34,088 nucleotides of DNA from Bacillota bacterium (GCA_009780625.1 WQZR01000002.1:1-34088); one strand, 5' to 3'. Positions 1 through 7,757 are shown, counted from the stretch's first letter. The notes: generated by a model from the letters alone, not told the origin. Program-made: numbers and translations.

Positions 1-1
1 A

Positions 2-523
2 AATTTTTATGACAAGATTGACAAACTTCGATATATTTTTCTAAATGGCTTGGCGTCGGTTGAGAAGGGAATTGGAACAGAAGGTGGCTATGGTTATGAC
101 TATGGTTTCATTTTTTCCGAAGATGCATATGCAAAACCGTCTGTAACAAGACATTTGATTGATGGGCAGTTTTATGACATTCCTGCTTTCACAGACGACA
201 CAACAAGATTATCGCCAACGGTTCACATCACAAAGTTAGCACAATGCACAACATATGCAAGTGAGGTTTCAAGCATTCTGAACAATTGTGGCATTCAATG
301 CGAGAAGGTGACAAAAGCCCAGATGTGTTTAAATCTTAGAGAAGGAAGGCTTGCAAGAATTGGTCATCAGTTTAATGGCGTGCAACTTAGAAAGAAGGGC
401 AAACTTTATTATATCGACGTGACGGCGGACATAATGAAACGCGACGCAGAAAATGCAGGGTTTGATGTTGACCTTTCGAAACTAGATAGAAACGCCAAAT
501 GTGCTAGAATAAAGCATGAATAA
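2..523 (+). CDS. Transglutaminase-like domain protein, 5'-truncated by window edge
   Basis: The reading frame is open from base 2 with no stop, so the gene starts outside the window. The TTG at 50 is only an internal codon. The C-terminal half has the order expected of a transglutaminase-like cysteine-protease fold: a Cys in LAQCTTYA, then a His in IGHQFNGV, then an Asp in YYIDVT. In this superfamily such a triad supports peptidase or amidase-type chemistry on proteins or cell-wall peptides. The substrate cannot be read from the sequence. The stop overlaps the next gene by 8 nt. Assignment rests on motif order only, so the superfamily is likely and the function is open. Confidence 0.6.
   Translation, partial: NFYDKIDKLRYIFLNGLASVEKGIGTEGGYGYDYGFIFSEDAYAKPSVTRHLIDGQFYDIPAFTDDTTRLSPTVHITKLAQCTTYASEVSSILNNCGIQCEKVTKAQMCLNLREGRLARIGHQFNGVQLRKKGKLYYIDVTADIMKRDAENAGFDVDLSKLDRNAKCARIKHE
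505..510 (+). promoter_or_regulatory. Extended -10 promoter, predicted leaderless start for the M24 peptidase
   Basis: TGC-TAGAAT is followed by 5 nt and then the ATG at 516. It lies inside the end of the upstream gene. No Shine-Dalgarno site is present, so transcription would begin at or next to the start codon. Confidence 0.5.
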
Positions 524-1661
524 AATATTGAAAGAAACAGAATGCTGGGTGTTCTATTCAGCAGATGGAACAGATAAATTTTTTAAGAAGTTTTTTGGGG
601 GAGAAGTTGGCAGAAAGTTGCCGGAGTCTTTTGTTGTTTTAAGTAAAGACAAAACGTTTTTGATTACATCAACACTAGATATAGATAATGTGAAAGGTTT
701 TAATGGAACGACGTTGTCCTACAACTCTTCTGCAGAGATTGATATGCACTTAGTAAAGATTTTTACTGAGTTGAAATTTCCAAAAGAAATCTATTTAAAC
801 TATTCAAGCATTTCAGCGTTAGACTCTCTTGGTTATGGTGGGTTTATTAAACTTCAAAAAAGAATTAAGGAAGCATATAAGAGCAATAAGTTTAAAATCA
901 AATCTGGCGAAAATTTGATTTTAAGTGCTGGTGAAAACAACACAGAGGAAGATATTGAAAACATGAGAAAGGTTACCGTTCGCACTCAGGAAATTATGGG
1001 GCAAGTTTTTGTTGCAATGAAAGTTGGAATAAGCGAAAAAGAAATTGAACAGCTGGCAATAAGTTTTCTTGGTGAAGGAGAAGAAGCGTCTTTTGAACCG
1101 ATTATTTTGATTGGTGAAAACCTGACAAAAGGTGGACACGCAAATCCGAGCGACAAGAAACTTCAAAAAGGCGAAACTGTTTATATAGATTTTGGAATAA
1201 GAGTTATTGCGGAAAACGGCAAGACATATTGCAGCGACCTTCAACGTATGGGCTATGCTCTAAAAGATGGCGAAACAAAGGCTGAATCGGGAGTGCAAAA
1301 AGTTTTTGACACATTGATTAAGGCAATCGATTTAGGAAGAAGGGCAATGAAGCCAAGCAAGAAAGGGCATCAAATCGATGAGATTGTGAGGGGATATGTT
1401 CTAAAAAGTGGCTACCCAAGTTATAACCACGGAACCGGTCACCCAGTTGGAAGCCTTGTGCACGAACTTGGCACAACACTTGCAGGAAAAAACAAACTTA
1501 GGTTTACAACAATGCGAAAGCTTGCACTAAACGGAATCTACACAGTTGAACCGCGTATTGCAATCAAGAACGGTGGAAGTATTGAGGAAATGGTTTTGGT
1601 GACAGAAAAGGGCGGGGAGTTTTTAGGCTCACCGCAAAAGAAACTTTACTTGATTAAATAA
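516..1661 (+). CDS. M24-family Xaa-Pro aminopeptidase
   Basis: Cytosolic metallo-aminopeptidase removing N-terminal residues before proline, by family knowledge. The 381-residue length fits short Firmicutes Xaa-Pro peptidases: a creatinase-N-like domain (about 1-125) and a pita-bread catalytic domain. All five metal ligands are visible: Asp225 in YIDFG, Asp241 in CSDLQR, the His in HGTGHPVG, Glu in VEPRI and Glu in EEMVLVT. The ATG at 516 has no Shine-Dalgarno site but is preceded at the right distance by an extended -10 box. It overlaps the preceding gene by 8 nt. An efficient-looking terminator follows. A prolidase cannot be excluded from sequence alone. Confidence 0.88.
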   Translation: MNKILKETECWVFYSADGTDKFFKKFFGGEVGRKLPESFVVLSKDKTFLITSTLDIDNVKGFNGTTLSYNSSAEIDMHLVKIFTELKFPKEIYLNYSSISALDSLGYGGFIKLQKRIKEAYKSNKFKIKSGENLILSAGENNTEEDIENMRKVTVRTQEIMGQVFVAMKVGISEKEIEQLAISFLGEGEEASFEPIILIGENLTKGGHANPSDKKLQKGETVYIDFGIRVIAENGKTYCSDLQRMGYALKDGETKAESGVQKVFDTLIKAIDLGRRAMKPSKKGHQIDEIVRGYVLKSGYPSYNHGTGHPVGSLVHELGTTLAGKNKLRFTTMRKLALNGIYTVEPRIAIKNGGSIEEMVLVTEKGGEFLGSPQKKLYLIK

Positions 1662-1701
1662 CGACGAATTAATTTTGTGTTATACGTCGTCAAATTAAAA
1701 G

Positions 1702-1752
1702 AAATTGCAAGACTTGTGTATGTTTAATACACGGCGTCTCGCAATTTTTTTA
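1702..1752 (+). terminator. Rho-independent terminator after the M24 peptidase
   Basis: AAATTGC-AGAC pairs with GTCT-GCAATTT through one mismatch. The inner stem GTGTAT/ATACAC extends the hairpin, and a run of seven T follows. Confidence 0.8.
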
Positions 1753-1814
1753 TTTTCCTTGTCTAACACTAAAACTATCTTCGTCTTATATCGCTATTGA
1801 AATTTCTTTCTTTT

Positions 1815-1825
1815 TATAATAGAAT
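1815..1825 (+). promoter_or_regulatory. -10 region for the MraZ-like gene
   Basis: TATAAT (1815-1820) overlaps TAGAAT (1820-1825). From TAGAAT there are exactly 6 nt to the ATG at 1832, the leaderless spacing seen across this window. No Shine-Dalgarno site is visible. Confidence 0.5.
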
Positions 1826-1831
1826 ATACGT

Positions 1832-2263
1832 ATGTTATTAACGCCACCAAATAAGTTGATTATGCTAGACAGAAGCATCATAATTCGAGATGGCAGCAGG
1901 CTTAAAATTAATCTCGATTCTATACGCGAAGACCTTAGGGAAAATCTTACATGGGCTGACATGTTTGCCGAAGAAATCGGTGGTGTTTTTATGTGGACAG
2001 AAAACAGAATGGAAGAAATCGCTGAAAAGATTATTGGAAAAACAATGGCAGATAGGCATAAAGCAAGAGCGTTTTATCCAAAGTGTAGATATGTTGATTT
2101 AGATAAACACGGAAGGGCAATTGTTCCAAGAGAAACGGCTGAGAAGTTTGATTTTAGAAAAACGCCACTTATGATTGCAAGCGATGAGGAACTTGGAATT
2201 GGTTTTTGGGATGAAGCAAAAAAGCTTCAAAGAATACAAGACGGCAAGACGACATTGCTCTAA
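1832..2263 (+). CDS. MraZ/AbrB-like DNA-binding protein (divergent)
   Basis: 143 residues. The second half reads like the second SpoVT/AbrB swapped-hairpin repeat of MraZ: ARAFYPKCRYVDLDKHGRAIVPRE is matched in order by an Arg-Phe-Tyr segment, an acidic-D-K-GR-IP core, and a WDEAKKL helix near residues 125-132. The first repeat (about 10-35) is strongly diverged. MraZ normally opens the division and cell-wall cluster and regulates it, whereas here the neighbours are a peptidase and acetate kinase, so it could be another AbrB-type regulator. The start at 1832 is preferred because a -10 box lies 6 nt upstream; an alternative ATG is at 1862. Confidence 0.5.
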   Translation: MLLTPPNKLIMLDRSIIIRDGSRLKINLDSIREDLRENLTWADMFAEEIGGVFMWTENRMEEIAEKIIGKTMADRHKARAFYPKCRYVDLDKHGRAIVPRETAEKFDFRKTPLMIASDEELGIGFWDEAKKLQRIQDGKTTLL

Positions 2264-2267
2264 AAAG

Positions 2268-2276
2268 TGCTATACT
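2268..2276 (+). promoter_or_regulatory. Extended -10 promoter for ackA
   Basis: TGC-TATACT predicts transcription from about 2283, giving a leader of about 19 nt that contains AAAGGA (2285-2290). Unlike several neighbours this gene therefore has a ribosome-binding site. Confidence 0.5.
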
Positions 2277-2301
2277 GTAAGTCTAAAGGAAAATGATATA
2301 T

Positions 2302-3468
2302 ATGAAAGTATTTGTTGTTAATGCAGGAAGTTCGAGTTTAAAGTTTCAAGTTTTTGAAATGCCAAAAGAAGAAGTTTTGGTTTCGGGGCTTGTTGAAAGA
2401 ATTGGTGAGAAAGAAAGTTTTATTGAAATTAAACTAAACGGTCAAAAAATAAGAAAAGATGTTTATTTAAAAACTCACCTTGAGGGTGTTGAAGCGGCTG
2501 TTGAGTTCTTGATTGTGAATGGTGTTATTAAAAACAAAAAAGAAATTGAAGCTGTTGGGCATAGAGTTGTTTTTGGTGGAGCAAAAAACACACAGACAAA
2601 GAAAATAGACGCAGAAATTTTATCTCAAGAAAAAGAATTGTCTAAAGTTGCACCTCTTCATATTCCTGGAAGTTTTATGGGAATCAGAGCATGCACGGAG
2701 ACTTTTGGAAAAGAAAACTATGCAGTGTTCGACACAGCGTTTCATAGAGACATTCCAGAGAAAGCATATATGTATCCAATCAAATACGAAGACTATGAAA
2801 ATCTAGGCTATAGAAAATATGGATATCATGGAATAAGTCATCAATATGTTTCAGAAATTGCAATAACAAAATATGGCGGAAAGAAAATTATTTCTTGTCA
2901 CCTTGGAAGTGGTGCTTCTATTGCGGCGATTGACAATGGAAAATGTGTTGAAACATCAATGGGCTACACTCCACTTGATGGTCTTATTATGGGAACAAGA
3001 ACTGGAGCAATTGATGCGTCTGTTGCTCTAAACCTTATGAGAGCAAAAGGTATGACGGTTGATGAAGTTCTAAACTATTTAAATAAAGAATGCGGGCTTA
3101 AAGGAATTTTTGGAAAGAACGACTTTAGAGACATTGAAGCGGCAATGGAAACAGACAAAAAAGCAAGACTTGCTCAAGATATGTTTTGTTATAGAGTTGC
3201 GCAGTTTATTGGAAGTTATGCAGCAAGTATGAACGGCGTGGACACAATTGTTTTTACAGCAGGAGTTGGAGAAAGAGGAATTATGCAGAGGACTGAGATT
3301 GCAAAATACCTTGGGTTTTTGGGTGCATATATGAACGAAGAAGCAAACAAAGCCTGTTTTGCAAAAGAAGGAATTATTTCAACTAAAGACAGCAAAGTTC
3401 AGATGATTGTTATTCCAACAAACGAAGAACTTGTTATTGCTAGGGAAGTTTATAGACTTAAGAAGTAG
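2302..3468 (+). CDS. ackA: Acetate kinase
   Basis: Cytosolic enzyme interconverting acetyl phosphate plus ADP with acetate plus ATP, the ATP-yielding step of acetate fermentation. The protein is 388 residues, the normal family length. Visible ASKHA-fold motifs are VNAGSSSLK at the N terminus, the HLGSGASI phosphate-binding loop, and GTRTGAIDASV in the middle. The start at ATG 2302 matches the conserved family N terminus and sits 11 nt after AAAGGA; the ATG at 2293 lies too close to that site. No phosphotransacetylase gene is adjacent, so acetyl phosphate must come from a gene elsewhere. Confidence 0.96.
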   Translation: MKVFVVNAGSSSLKFQVFEMPKEEVLVSGLVERIGEKESFIEIKLNGQKIRKDVYLKTHLEGVEAAVEFLIVNGVIKNKKEIEAVGHRVVFGGAKNTQTKKIDAEILSQEKELSKVAPLHIPGSFMGIRACTETFGKENYAVFDTAFHRDIPEKAYMYPIKYEDYENLGYRKYGYHGISHQYVSEIAITKYGGKKIISCHLGSGASIAAIDNGKCVETSMGYTPLDGLIMGTRTGAIDASVALNLMRAKGMTVDEVLNYLNKECGLKGIFGKNDFRDIEAAMETDKKARLAQDMFCYRVAQFIGSYAASMNGVDTIVFTAGVGERGIMQRTEIAKYLGFLGAYMNEEANKACFAKEGIISTKDSKVQMIVIPTNEELVIAREVYRLKK

Positions 3469-3471
3469 GTC

Positions 3472-3500
3472 TTGAAATATAGATTTTTAGTGTGTATAAT
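3472..3500 (+). promoter_or_regulatory. Promoter TTGAAA-17-TATAAT for first GNAT gene
   Basis: The -35 is at 3472-3477 and the -10 at 3495-3500, with a 17-nt spacer. The ATG at 3507 begins 6 nt after the -10, the predicted +1. An in-frame GTG at 3492 would overlap the -10 box and is rejected as the start. Confidence 0.7.
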
Positions 3501-3506
3501 TTATAC

Positions 3507-4052
3507 ATGACAGAAAAGTGCAGAAAGGTTCAGTTAGAAATACAAGCACTGATTGAGAAGGCTAAAAAAGATGGTTCTTTTAATGCAACCTTTTTTGTTT
3601 TAAACCCTAGAAATAGAATAGATAAACTTAAAAGAGCAAGGGGCTATGTTTCTTTGACTGTAAGCACAGAAAAACGAAGCACATATATTTCGGAAATGTA
3701 TATTAGAAAGAAAGAACAAGGGCAAGCACTAGGCAGCAAACTTATGCACCTTGCTGCATGCTTTGCAAGAAAACATCGCTCTGGAACTTTGCTTGCACAA
3801 ATAAGTTGTGATGGAACAGAAGAAGATATTGAAAGAAGAAGAAACTTTTTTATAAGAGAAAAGTTTGCCACCGATAAAAGTAAAGTCAGCAGCTATGCAA
3901 TAAGAAATATTTGCGGTGTTTCTGAAGACAGGTTTGATGAACTCGGCGTGAAATATTTAGACGCAAGCCTTTGTGAGTTTGTTAAGTCTATTTGCGATGA
4001 AATAAAAGACGATGCACTTGGCAGAAAATCTGAGACGGGTCTTGAAATCTAG
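3507..4052 (+). CDS. GNAT-family N-acetyltransferase-like protein, copy 1
   Basis: 181 residues. The central segment has a beta strand ISEMYIRKK, then a pyrophosphate-binding loop EQGQALGSKL and helix, resembling GNAT motif A (R/Q-x-x-G-x-G/A). A charged tail follows. Acetyl-CoA-dependent transfer is the family role; the acceptor is unknown. The next gene is a clear paralogue with the same layout and a duplicated promoter, so the pair arose by tandem duplication. The start is set at the ATG placed exactly 6 nt after the -10; there is no Shine-Dalgarno site. Confidence 0.65.
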   Translation: MTEKCRKVQLEIQALIEKAKKDGSFNATFFVLNPRNRIDKLKRARGYVSLTVSTEKRSTYISEMYIRKKEQGQALGSKLMHLAACFARKHRSGTLLAQISCDGTEEDIERRRNFFIREKFATDKSKVSSYAIRNICGVSEDRFDELGVKYLDASLCEFVKSICDEIKDDALGRKSETGLEI

Positions 4053-4070
4053 AGTTTAAATGTGTATAAT
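4042..4070 (+). promoter_or_regulatory. Promoter TTGAAA-17-TATAAT for second GNAT gene
   Basis: The -35 (4042-4047) lies in the end of the first GNAT gene and the -10 is at 4065-4070, with a 17-nt spacer. The ATG at 4077 follows by 6 nt. The promoter is near-identical to the one before the first copy. Confidence 0.7.
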
Positions 4071-4076
4071 TTAAAC

Positions 4077-4646
4077 ATGGACAAAAAGTGCGAAACACTT
4101 GAAGTTAAACTTTTGGGGTTGATTAAAGAAATCAAAAAGACTCGTTCTTTTGTTGCAACGTTTTTGATTATAGATTCTAAACAAACAGACAAGATTGAAA
4201 AAATTAGAAGTGCAATTGCATATATCAGAGTTCATAACTACACCACTCCAGAAAAGACGGCTCACGTTTCAACACTATATGTAAGAAGAAACTTTCAAAG
4301 CGAAGGTCTTGGTGGGAAGCTTTTGGAGATTGGAATGTGCTATGCAAGAAAAAGAAAATGCGAAAAAGTGACTGCACAACTAAGTGCATTTGGAAAAATT
4401 AAGAGAAGAAGCAAGTTCTTCAAACGTCACGGGTTTGTTATAGACAGGAGAAACAAAGGTAACCATATAGAAAAGAACATAAAGAGAATTACTCAAAAGC
4501 AGTTTGACACATTCCCGATTGAATATTTGAAGATAGGAAGAGATGAAAAGTTTATTGACCTTATATGCGACGAGATTTCGGCAGATGCAAGAGGCGAAAT
4601 CAAGGGACCTCATAACCAAGACGTTTTCCTTAGATGGCTAGAATAG
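4077..4646 (+). CDS. GNAT-family N-acetyltransferase-like protein, copy 2
   Basis: 189 residues, paralogous to the preceding gene. The motif-A-like stretch is clearer here: VSTLYVRRN, then FQSEGLGGKLLEIG, followed by a second strand and a loop with FFKRHGFV, the typical GNAT motif B ending. The acceptor is unknown. Divergence from copy 1 is large outside the GNAT core, suggesting an old duplication. The gene is monocistronic: own promoter upstream and a strong terminator directly after the stop. Confidence 0.68.
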   Translation: MDKKCETLEVKLLGLIKEIKKTRSFVATFLIIDSKQTDKIEKIRSAIAYIRVHNYTTPEKTAHVSTLYVRRNFQSEGLGGKLLEIGMCYARKRKCEKVTAQLSAFGKIKRRSKFFKRHGFVIDRRNKGNHIEKNIKRITQKQFDTFPIEYLKIGRDEKFIDLICDEISADARGEIKGPHNQDVFLRWLE

Positions 4647-4671
4647 AGATTTTTCAAAAATCTCTTTTTTT
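4645..4671 (+). terminator. Rho-independent terminator after second GNAT gene
   Basis: AGAGATTTTT (4645-4654) pairs with AAAAATCTCT (4656-4665), followed by a T run. It overlaps the stop codon and separates the GNAT pair from the spoIIA operon. Confidence 0.85.
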
Positions 4672-4708
4672 ATTTATGGGTGTAAAAATTTCGACAACAT
4701 ATTGTTGC

Positions 4709-4714
4709 TAGACT
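4709..4714 (+). promoter_or_regulatory. Candidate spoIIA operon -10
   Basis: TGC-TAGACT lies 6 nt before the ATG of spoIIAA. No convincing -35 is seen. In Bacillus this operon is transcribed by sigma-H; I could not match a sigma-H promoter here. Confidence 0.4.
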
Positions 4715-4720
4715 TACGCT

Positions 4721-5029
4721 ATGCAAATGTTTCATAAAAAAGTTAAAGATGTTTTGGAAATTTATTTGGTTGGTGAGCTTGATGAACACGCCAGCCATTA
4801 TATAAGACCCAAACTGGATGCGCTTATTGAAAGCGAAAGTTTTTCTAAAATGGTTATTGATTTTAGGGAACTCTTTTTTATGGACAGCACAGGGGTGGGT
4901 GTTCTTATTGGAAGATATAAGAAACTAAGCCAAAGGCAGATTCCGCTTTTTCTTAAAAACCCAAGTGCACAAATAGATAGAATTTTTAGGATGAGCGGAT
5001 TATATAAAATCATGCCCCTAACTGTGTAA
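4721..5029 (+). CDS. spoIIAA: Anti-sigma F factor antagonist SpoIIAA
   Basis: STAS-domain protein, 102 residues. When dephosphorylated it binds SpoIIAB and frees sigma F in the forespore; SpoIIAB inactivates it by phosphorylating one serine. That serine is Ser56 in FMDSTGVGV, the conserved phosphorylation loop. It is the first gene of the classic tricistronic order spoIIAA-spoIIAB-sigF; the stop shares bases with the Shine-Dalgarno site of spoIIAB, which points to coupled translation. It appears leaderless, as no Shine-Dalgarno site precedes it. Confidence 0.94.
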   Translation: MQMFHKKVKDVLEIYLVGELDEHASHYIRPKLDALIESESFSKMVIDFRELFFMDSTGVGVLIGRYKKLSQRQIPLFLKNPSAQIDRIFRMSGLYKIMPLTV

Positions 5030-5038
5030 GGAGAATAT

Positions 5039-5491
5039 ATGAAGAGAATAAACAAATTCAAAATGGAGTTTGATGCAATAAGCCAAAACGAAAGTTTTGC
5101 TCGCGGTGTTGTTGGTGCGTTTTTGGCACGGCTTAACCCAAGCATTGATGAAATTAATGATGTGAAAACAGCAGTTTCAGAAGCGGTGACGAACGCAATT
5201 GTTCATGGCTATGAGGGAAGAGAAAACGGAATTATCACCCTTTCTGTTTTGATTGATGGAATGTTGGCAACAATAACCATTGAAGACAAAGGTGAGGGAA
5301 TACCTGATATTGAAAAAGCAAAGGAGCCGTTTTATACAACAAAACCAGAAGAAGAGAGAAGCGGCATGGGGTTTACCGTTATGGAAAGTTTTATGGACAG
5401 TGTGGAGGTTAGAAGCGGAAAGAAAGGCACAGTGGTTATTTTAAAAAAGGAGTTAGGCAAATGCTTTCACATGAGGAGACTCTCTCTTTAA
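5039..5491 (+). CDS. spoIIAB: Anti-sigma F factor / serine kinase SpoIIAB
   Basis: GHKL-fold serine kinase that holds sigma F inactive and phosphorylates SpoIIAA. The Bergerat ATP-binding motifs are visible: N box in SEAVTNAIVHGYEG, G1 box in IEDKGEGIPD, G2 box in RSGMGFTVME. The 150-residue length is usual. AAGGAG overlaps the spoIIAA stop and sits 5 nt before the ATG. The 3' end overlaps sigF by 31 nt, unusually long for this operon, giving a basic C-terminal extension (HMRRLSL) encoded within sigF. Confidence 0.94.
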   Translation: MKRINKFKMEFDAISQNESFARGVVGAFLARLNPSIDEINDVKTAVSEAVTNAIVHGYEGRENGIITLSVLIDGMLATITIEDKGEGIPDIEKAKEPFYTTKPEEERSGMGFTVMESFMDSVEVRSGKKGTVVILKKELGKCFHMRRLSL

Positions 5492-6198
5492 TTAAGAAAG
5501 CAAAAGAAGAAGATGCGGAGGCAATGGAACAGTTGGTTAGGCTAAACAGTCCGCTTGTGAAAAGCATTGTGAAGCGCTATTTAAGAAAAAACGTAGACTA
5601 TGAAGATTTGTTTCAACTTGGAAGCATGGGTTTGGTTAAGGCAATAAAGAATTTCGATTCTTCATTTGGCGTTCGGTTTTCAACTTACGCAGTGCCTATG
5701 ATTGCGGGGGAGATTAAACGCTTTCTTCGAGATGATGGGAGTATTAAGGTAAGCCGAAGCACAAAGATGTTATATTCTGATATAAAAAACTTTATTGAAG
5801 AATATAAGGCTGTGAATGAAGACAGTCCAAAAGTTGAAACGATTGCAAAACATTTTGATTTGGAAGTGGAAGAAATCATCTTTGCCATGCAGGCAAGCAG
5901 CATGCCGGTTTCGATTTACAAGAAACTTGATGGGGCAAAGGGTGAAAGAACTCAAACAGTGTTTGAAAAGATTACCGATGGAGACAAGACAGAAGAACTC
6001 ATCACAAGCCTTGCTTTAAAAAAGATGCTTGGCGAGCTTAGTTTGAAAGAACAAAAGATTGTTCTGCTTCGGTTCTATAGGGGAAAAACTCAAAGCGAGG
6101 TGGCGGAACTTCTAAATGTCAGTCAGGTTCAAGTCTCTAGACTAGAAACCAAAATTTTAAACGACTTAAGAAGAAAACTGATTGAAGAAGTTAATTAA
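5461..6198 (+). CDS. sigF: Forespore sigma factor SigF
   Basis: RNA polymerase sigma factor, sigma-70 family, 245 residues, that starts forespore transcription after asymmetric division. Region 2 is clear (DYEDLFQLGSMGLVKAI, then FSTYAVPMIAGEIKRFLRDD), region 3 follows, and region 4 carries the helix-turn-helix (KTQSEVAELLNVSQVQVSRLE). SigG is the close paralogue, but the spoIIAA-spoIIAB context makes this SigF. AAGGAG lies 8 nt before the ATG, inside spoIIAB. A perfect terminator follows the stop. Confidence 0.94.
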   Translation: MLSHEETLSLIKKAKEEDAEAMEQLVRLNSPLVKSIVKRYLRKNVDYEDLFQLGSMGLVKAIKNFDSSFGVRFSTYAVPMIAGEIKRFLRDDGSIKVSRSTKMLYSDIKNFIEEYKAVNEDSPKVETIAKHFDLEVEEIIFAMQASSMPVSIYKKLDGAKGERTQTVFEKITDGDKTEELITSLALKKMLGELSLKEQKIVLLRFYRGKTQSEVAELLNVSQVQVSRLETKILNDLRRKLIEEVN

Positions 6199-6221
6199 AA
6201 AAACGCCGTTTGGCGTTTTTT
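6198..6221. terminator. Bidirectional terminator between sigF and the Asn/Thr-rich gene
   Basis: AAAAAACGCC (6198-6207) and GGCGTTTTTT (6212-6221) form a perfect 10-bp stem with a 4-nt loop. It ends both convergent genes. Confidence 0.9.
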
Positions 6222-6223
6222 GA

Positions 6224-7588
6224 TTAGCAACCTTTTTTGCAAAGTTGAGCGTAACCCATGGTTGTTCCAGAAGTGTTTGTTGTTCCGGTGTGTCTGCCGG
6301 TGTTATGTCTTGGAGTTATGTTATGCGTTCCTGTCATTCCATCTGTTGTGTTTGGGGTTGTTTGGTTTTGATTTGTTGTGTCTGTTGTATTTGATGCAGA
6401 AGAGAATACTGTGTTGTTATTAGAGTTGGTTCCCATATTATCGAAGTTCATCATTTGATTATTGTTGTAGCTATTGAAATCTGTTCCCGTATTTAGTCCT
6501 GTGTTATTTACAGAAGTTTGGTCCATATTGTTTCTTGTGTGATTCCTTCTGCCTATTCCTCTAAAATGCGTATTGTCTGTGTTGTTCATCGCAGTGTTGT
6601 TTGAAGTCATCTGATTTGTTGTTTGATTTGTATTGATATGACCAATTGCTTGTTTAAGCTCGTGGTTGATTGCTCGAATGCTGCAGTTTCCTGCTTCAAG
6701 CGCTGCAAGGTTTTTTTCTGCTGAAAGAATCATAAGTTCCACATTTGCTTTTTGCTCGGCTGTGTGATTGCCACGTCCGCCTTGCATATGTGTCATGTTG
6801 TTTCTGCCAACATTAAATTCCGTAACGTCGTGTTTAAGAATTTCTTTTGCCTTGTTTAGAACAATTGCATGGCTTGCGATGTTGTCTCTTTGTTCTTTAG
6901 ATAGGTTTTGGTTTGGTGTCGCTTTCATTTGTGCAACAAGTTGATTTGATTGTTGAACTTGGTCGTTAAGTTCTCTTTGTGCACGTCTTAGGGCTTGGTT
7001 TGCTTCTCTAAGTTCTTCTTGTCTAAAACTTATGTGATAGAAATCTCCGTTGTGATGTGTGTTTGTGTTTAGCCCTGTTCCTGTGTGGTTGTTTGTCCCC
7101 ATATTTGTGTTTGGGCTGTTATGAGTGTTATTGTTATTTCTGTTTCTTCTGCCAATTCTGCCTCTTCTTCCGGTGTTGTTTGTTGTGGCAAGTGGGTTTG
7201 TGAGTGTTGCAGGTTCTCCGCGTCCCAACTCTGGGTGAGAGTTGATGTAGTCCTTAGACTCGAAGTGATTGTTTGCCGCAAGATGTGGATAGCTTTGAAT
7301 GTTTGTCATGCTTGTGTTTGCACGCCTGTTGTTTGAATGTGTATTGAAGTTTACGTGACTGCTGTTTAGTCCAACATGATTGTTTGTGTTCATGTCTGAA
7401 AAGTCTCCGTCTTCCCAAACGTTTATTTTGCTTGCAATGCTATTGAAAGAATTGATGCTGTTTAGCACAATTGCTTCAGGTGCTTCTGCCACATTGCTTG
7501 TGAATGCTGTTCCTCCAACAACAAGTGCTGTTCCAAGAACTGCAATGCCTCCAAGCATTAGGCTTGTTTTAAGTTTTCTGTTTTTCAT
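6224..7588 (-). CDS. Secreted Asn/Thr-rich low-complexity protein
   Basis: 454 residues, no family recognised. An N-terminal signal peptide-like segment (about 8-36: basic start, hydrophobic core, then small residues) is followed by Asn/Thr/His/Gly-rich low complexity (about 60-185). A helical charged segment (about 187-330, coiled-coil-like QALRRAQRELNDQVQQ) comes next, then a second Asn/Thr-rich region and a CKKGC tail. The start is firm: TAAGGAG lies 7 nt before the ATG. It sits convergent with sigF and divergent from spoVAD, so a spore-envelope or forespore-secreted role is a reasonable guess by location only. The short GIGRRN motif recurs on both sides of the helical core. Confidence 0.75.
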   Translation of the reverse strand: MKNRKLKTSLMLGGIAVLGTALVVGGTAFTSNVAEAPEAIVLNSINSFNSIASKINVWEDGDFSDMNTNNHVGLNSSHVNFNTHSNNRRANTSMTNIQSYPHLAANNHFESKDYINSHPELGRGEPATLTNPLATTNNTGRRGRIGRRNRNNNNTHNSPNTNMGTNNHTGTGLNTNTHHNGDFYHISFRQEELREANQALRRAQRELNDQVQQSNQLVAQMKATPNQNLSKEQRDNIASHAIVLNKAKEILKHDVTEFNVGRNNMTHMQGGRGNHTAEQKANVELMILSAEKNLAALEAGNCSIRAINHELKQAIGHINTNQTTNQMTSNNTAMNNTDNTHFRGIGRRNHTRNNMDQTSVNNTGLNTGTDFNSYNNNQMMNFDNMGTNSNNNTVFSSASNTTDTTNQNQTTPNTTDGMTGTHNITPRHNTGRHTGTTNTSGTTMGYAQLCKKGC

Positions 7589-7640
7589 TTAAATCTCCTT
7601 ACTGATTTGTGTTAAGGTTATTGTTTGTTGAATTTTATTT

Positions 7641-7731
7641 TTTTATTCGTTCTTTTTTTTGCGACAAAAAAGAACCAAAAAACCGTTGAGGGTTTCGATT
7701 CCCCAAAACCCTTAAAACCCCGCGAATAAAA
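7641..7731. repeat. Palindromic element with terminal inverted repeats and two internal hairpins
   Basis: TTTTATTCG (7641-7649) is matched by CGAATAAAA (7723-7731). Inside lie two hairpins: GTTCTTTTTT (7649-7658) with AAAAAAGAAC (7666-7675), and AGGGTTT (7689-7695) with AAACCCT (7706-7712). It fills the gap between two divergent genes. It may be a small MITE or REP-like element or a terminator pair. Confidence 0.5.
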
Positions 7732-7751
7732 GTCGATTTAGTGGCAATAAA
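7723..7751 (+). promoter_or_regulatory. Possible forespore (sigma F/G-like) promoter for spoVAD
   Basis: CGAATA (7723-7728) and GGCAATAAA (7743-7751) loosely resemble forespore sigma -35 and -10 elements. The -10 ends 6 nt before the ATG. The match is weak, so this is a guess supported mainly by gene function. Confidence 0.25.
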
Positions 7752-7757
7752 TGAGTT

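Noticed and set aside
1661..1690. ACGACG/CGTCGT inverted repeat after the M24 peptidase stop
   Set aside because: Long AT-rich loop and no T run; the stronger terminator lies just downstream.
3492..3506. In-frame GTG start 15 nt upstream for the first GNAT gene (and the equivalent at 4062 for the second)
   Set aside because: The GTG overlaps the TATAAT promoter box; the ATG 6 nt after the box is the better start.
7069..7592. Plus-strand frames opposite the Asn/Thr-rich gene
   Set aside because: They are antisense shadows of repetitive AAC/ACA codons, without ribosome-binding sites.
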